From a bacterium (GTDB lineage: Bacteria > Actinomycetota > Acidimicrobiia > UBA5794 > ZC4RG35), in the NCBI GenBank assembly GCA_028819835.1, contig JAPPKR010000109.1, positions 1-6,344 on the forward strand: a DNA stretch of 6,344 nt, given 5' to 3'. The position numbers and the translations under genes are program-made. This document shows positions 5,132 through 6,344 of this stretch, piece by piece. A model generated the notes under the pieces. The model was not told the DNA's origin, did not search any database, and worked only from the letters and a program-made list of their open reading frames with translations. Within the stretch, counting starts at the first letter, position 1; each line of letters starts with the position of its first letter.

Positions 5132-5854
5132 ATGTTGATCCGTTACATAGAACCCATCGGGAGTGACCTGCACACCAAACGGATGCTGTCCATCCTGGAG
5201 AGGCACGCCTCTCCGGGGGTGTCCGTCGATGTCCGCCATCTGGAGTTGCCCCCCGAACTGGCCGGACCCATGCTCCCGCTGGAGCCTCTTTACATAAACG
5301 AATTGATCGGCGAGGTGCTCCGGGCCGAGCGCGACGGCGCCGACGCCGCCATCATCGGGTGCTGCGCGGATCCGGCGTTGCTGGAGGCGCAGCGCTGCGT
5401 GAACATCCCGGTCATCGGACCGCTGCAGGCCGCGGTGGCATTGGCCGCCGGCCGGGGCGCCACCGTCGGCATGCTGTCGCCTGACGAACACGGTCGGCGC
5501 CGGATCGCCAACATGACGCACCGCCTGCTCGGGGCCTACGGGCTGGCGGACGCCTTCACTTCCGTGGTCTTCGTGCCCCTGCACGTGGAGGGCGAGGAGT
5601 CACTGGTCGGAAACACCGAGGTCACCGCCGAGATCGTCGAGGAGCAGTTCCGGCGCCAACTCCACGCATTGGGGGTCGACAGCGCCCGAACCATGGTCGA
5701 ACAAGACCATGTGGACGCCATCTTCTTCGGATGCACGCTGTGGGGAGGCCTGGTGGCCGAGGTCGCCGACCAGATCGACGCATTCTGCATCGATCCGGTG
5801 GTGGCGTCACTCCACATGGCCGAGGCACAAGTCAGGACATCCCGACTGGTCTGA
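5132..5854 (+). CDS. Asp/Glu/hydantoin racemase family enzyme
   Basis: A 240-residue two-lobed enzyme of the Asp_Glu_race (PF01177-type) family, typical length. Family members use two cysteines, one per lobe, for cofactor-free proton transfer in racemases of aspartate, glutamate or hydantoins, maleate isomerase and arylmalonate decarboxylase. First site: IIGCCADPAL, with Cys78 in the C-x-D-P position used by hydantoin racemases and an extra neighbour Cys77. Then IPVIGPLQAAVALA (92-105) and a strand ATVGMLSP (110-117). Second site: FFGCTLWGGL with Cys201. CIDPVVASLHMAEAQ (219-233) closes the domain, like the IDPV segment in relatives. ATG 5132 is supported by AGGAGG nine bases upstream. No signal peptide, so cytosolic. 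It follows the amidohydrolase and cupin genes in the same direction after a 133-base gap, possibly with its own promoter. Racemase of a hydantoin or amino-acid derivative is the leading guess; isomerase or decarboxylase activity is possible. Confidence 0.92.
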   Translation: MLIRYIEPIGSDLHTKRMLSILERHASPGVSVDVRHLELPPELAGPMLPLEPLYINELIGEVLRAERDGADAAIIGCCADPALLEAQRCVNIPVIGPLQAAVALAAGRGATVGMLSPDEHGRRRIANMTHRLLGAYGLADAFTSVVFVPLHVEGEESLVGNTEVTAEIVEEQFRRQLHALGVDSARTMVEQDHVDAIFFGCTLWGGLVAEVADQIDAFCIDPVVASLHMAEAQVRTSRLV

Positions 5855-5907
5855 CCACCTGCGCTCTGGAGACCCGCCGGGGGGAAGGAAGGCTCGTGGC
5901 CGGGCCG

Positions 5908-5921
5908 CCGCAGACCTGCGG
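5908..5921 (+). repeat. 14-base inverted repeat CCGCAG-AC-CTGCGG
   Basis: Perfect six-base arms around AC, in the spacer after the racemase stop. As RNA it would form a five-pair stem with a GACC loop followed by TATTGATGTTT, a poor T-tract, so it could be a weak terminator; as DNA it could be an operator for the downstream exporter. No second copy was seen. Confidence 0.3.
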
Positions 5922-5950
5922 TATTGATGTTTCGCGCGGGCACTGGCGTT

Positions 5951-5979
5951 TTGGGGTAGCCGCGGAAGTCTCGTAGCCT
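5951..5979 (+). promoter_or_regulatory. candidate promoter TTGGGG-N17-TAGCCT for the exporter gene
   Basis: TTGGGG (5951-5956) and TAGCCT (5974-5979) are separated by exactly 17 bases and fit the loose actinobacterial TTGnnn / TAnnnT pattern. Transcription would start near 5986, leaving a leader of about 43 bases with AAGGA (6015-6019) nine bases before the ATG. Each box matches the consensus at only three of six positions, so support is moderate at best. Confidence 0.35.
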
Positions 5980-6028
5980 TTCACTCTGGCAGCCGAACGC
6001 TGGTGTCGGCCGGTAAGGAACGGAGACT

Positions 6029-6344
6029 ATGGGGAACGTGATCGAGGCCTTCGGGCTGGTCAAGCACTATGGCGACGTCGTGGCGCTGGACGGCTTGGAC
6101 CTGGCCGTGTCGGAGGGGTCGGTTTATGGGCTGCTGGGTCCCAACGGCGCCGGCAAGACCACCGCGGTCTCCATTCTGGCCACGCTGTTGGCCCCGGACT
6201 CCGGGTCGGCTCGGGTGGCCGGAGCCGACGTGCTGAAAGAGCCCGCCAGAGTCAGGGAGCGGATCGGGCTCTCCGGCCAGTACGCTGCTTTGGACGAGCA
6301 TCTGACCGGGTTCGAGAACCTTGACATGATCGGGCGTCTCTACC
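6029..6344 (+). CDS. DrrA-type ABC exporter ATP-binding protein, N-terminal part (3' truncated)
   Basis: The first 105 codons of an ABC ATPase that continues beyond the window; family members are usually 300-340 residues. It opens [22 protein letters not shown], with an A-loop Tyr14, followed by Walker A GPNGAGKT (37-44), the [14 protein letters not shown] stretch (52-65) and the Q-loop [17 protein letters not shown] (82-98), wording characteristic of DrrA/daunorubicin-resistance-type and ABC-2 exporter ATPases. The signature motif, Walker B and C-terminal domain are outside. ATG 6029 is preceded by AAGGA at nine bases and CGGAG at three. An ABC-2 membrane partner is expected downstream but not visible. 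It probably exports a lipid, antibiotic or other hydrophobic compound; the substrate is unknown. It is likely a separate transcription unit because of the 174-base spacer with a candidate promoter. Confidence 0.93.
   Translation, partial: MGNVIEAFGLVKHYGDVVALDGLDLAVSEGSVYGLLGPNGAGKTTAVSILATLLAPDSGSARVAGADVLKEPARVRERIGLSGQYAALDEHLTGFENLDMIGRLY

Noticed and set aside
4574..5584. Open frame of 336 codons on the minus strand across the cupin and racemase genes
   Set aside because: It is antisense to two well-supported genes, has Arg/Pro/Gly-rich shadow composition and no recognisable motif.

Overview
The window is GC-rich (roughly two thirds G+C by eye). All eight supported genes lie on the plus strand, tightly packed, with several GTG starts and stop/start overlaps. 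Codon use and protein families suggest a high-GC bacterium, most likely Actinomycetota (perhaps a deep-branching, Acidimicrobiia-like lineage), though a GC-rich Chloroflexota cannot be excluded. No tRNA, rRNA, CRISPR array, insertion sequence or phage gene was seen. The longest non-coding stretch is about 174 bases.

Region 1 (1-2121) is the 3' end of a peptide/nickel-type ABC transporter operon: the C-terminal part of a DppB-like permease, a complete DppD-like ATPase overlapping its stop by one base (TGATG), and a short alpha/beta-hydrolase-fold protein overlapping the ATPase stop (GTGA). The usual dppC and dppF partners do not follow, and the hydrolase seems to have lost its catalytic histidine.

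Region 2 (2122-3259) holds two envelope proteins: a membrane-anchored DM13-domain protein with a Met/Glu-rich linker, and a 116-residue four-helix membrane protein of unknown function. The DM13 gene has a start-codon puzzle: a textbook Shine-Dalgarno is placed for an ACG codon, while the first ordinary start codon lies 33 bases further on.

Region 3 (3323-5854) is a candidate small-molecule catabolic cluster: an Amidohydro_2 metal-dependent hydrolase/decarboxylase, 17 bases later a two-domain cupin-fold protein, and, after a 133-base gap with a possible promoter, an Asp/Glu/hydantoin-racemase-family enzyme with both catalytic cysteines. They may act on a common carboxylate or cyclic amide substrate, possibly imported by the upstream transporter, but the link is inference from position.

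Region 4 (5855-6344) has a short leader with a candidate promoter and the first 105 codons of a DrrA-type ABC exporter ATPase that runs off the window. I found no clear new defence, mobile or RNA system; the points worth following are the degenerate hydrolase, the ACG start question and the uncharacterised three-enzyme cluster.
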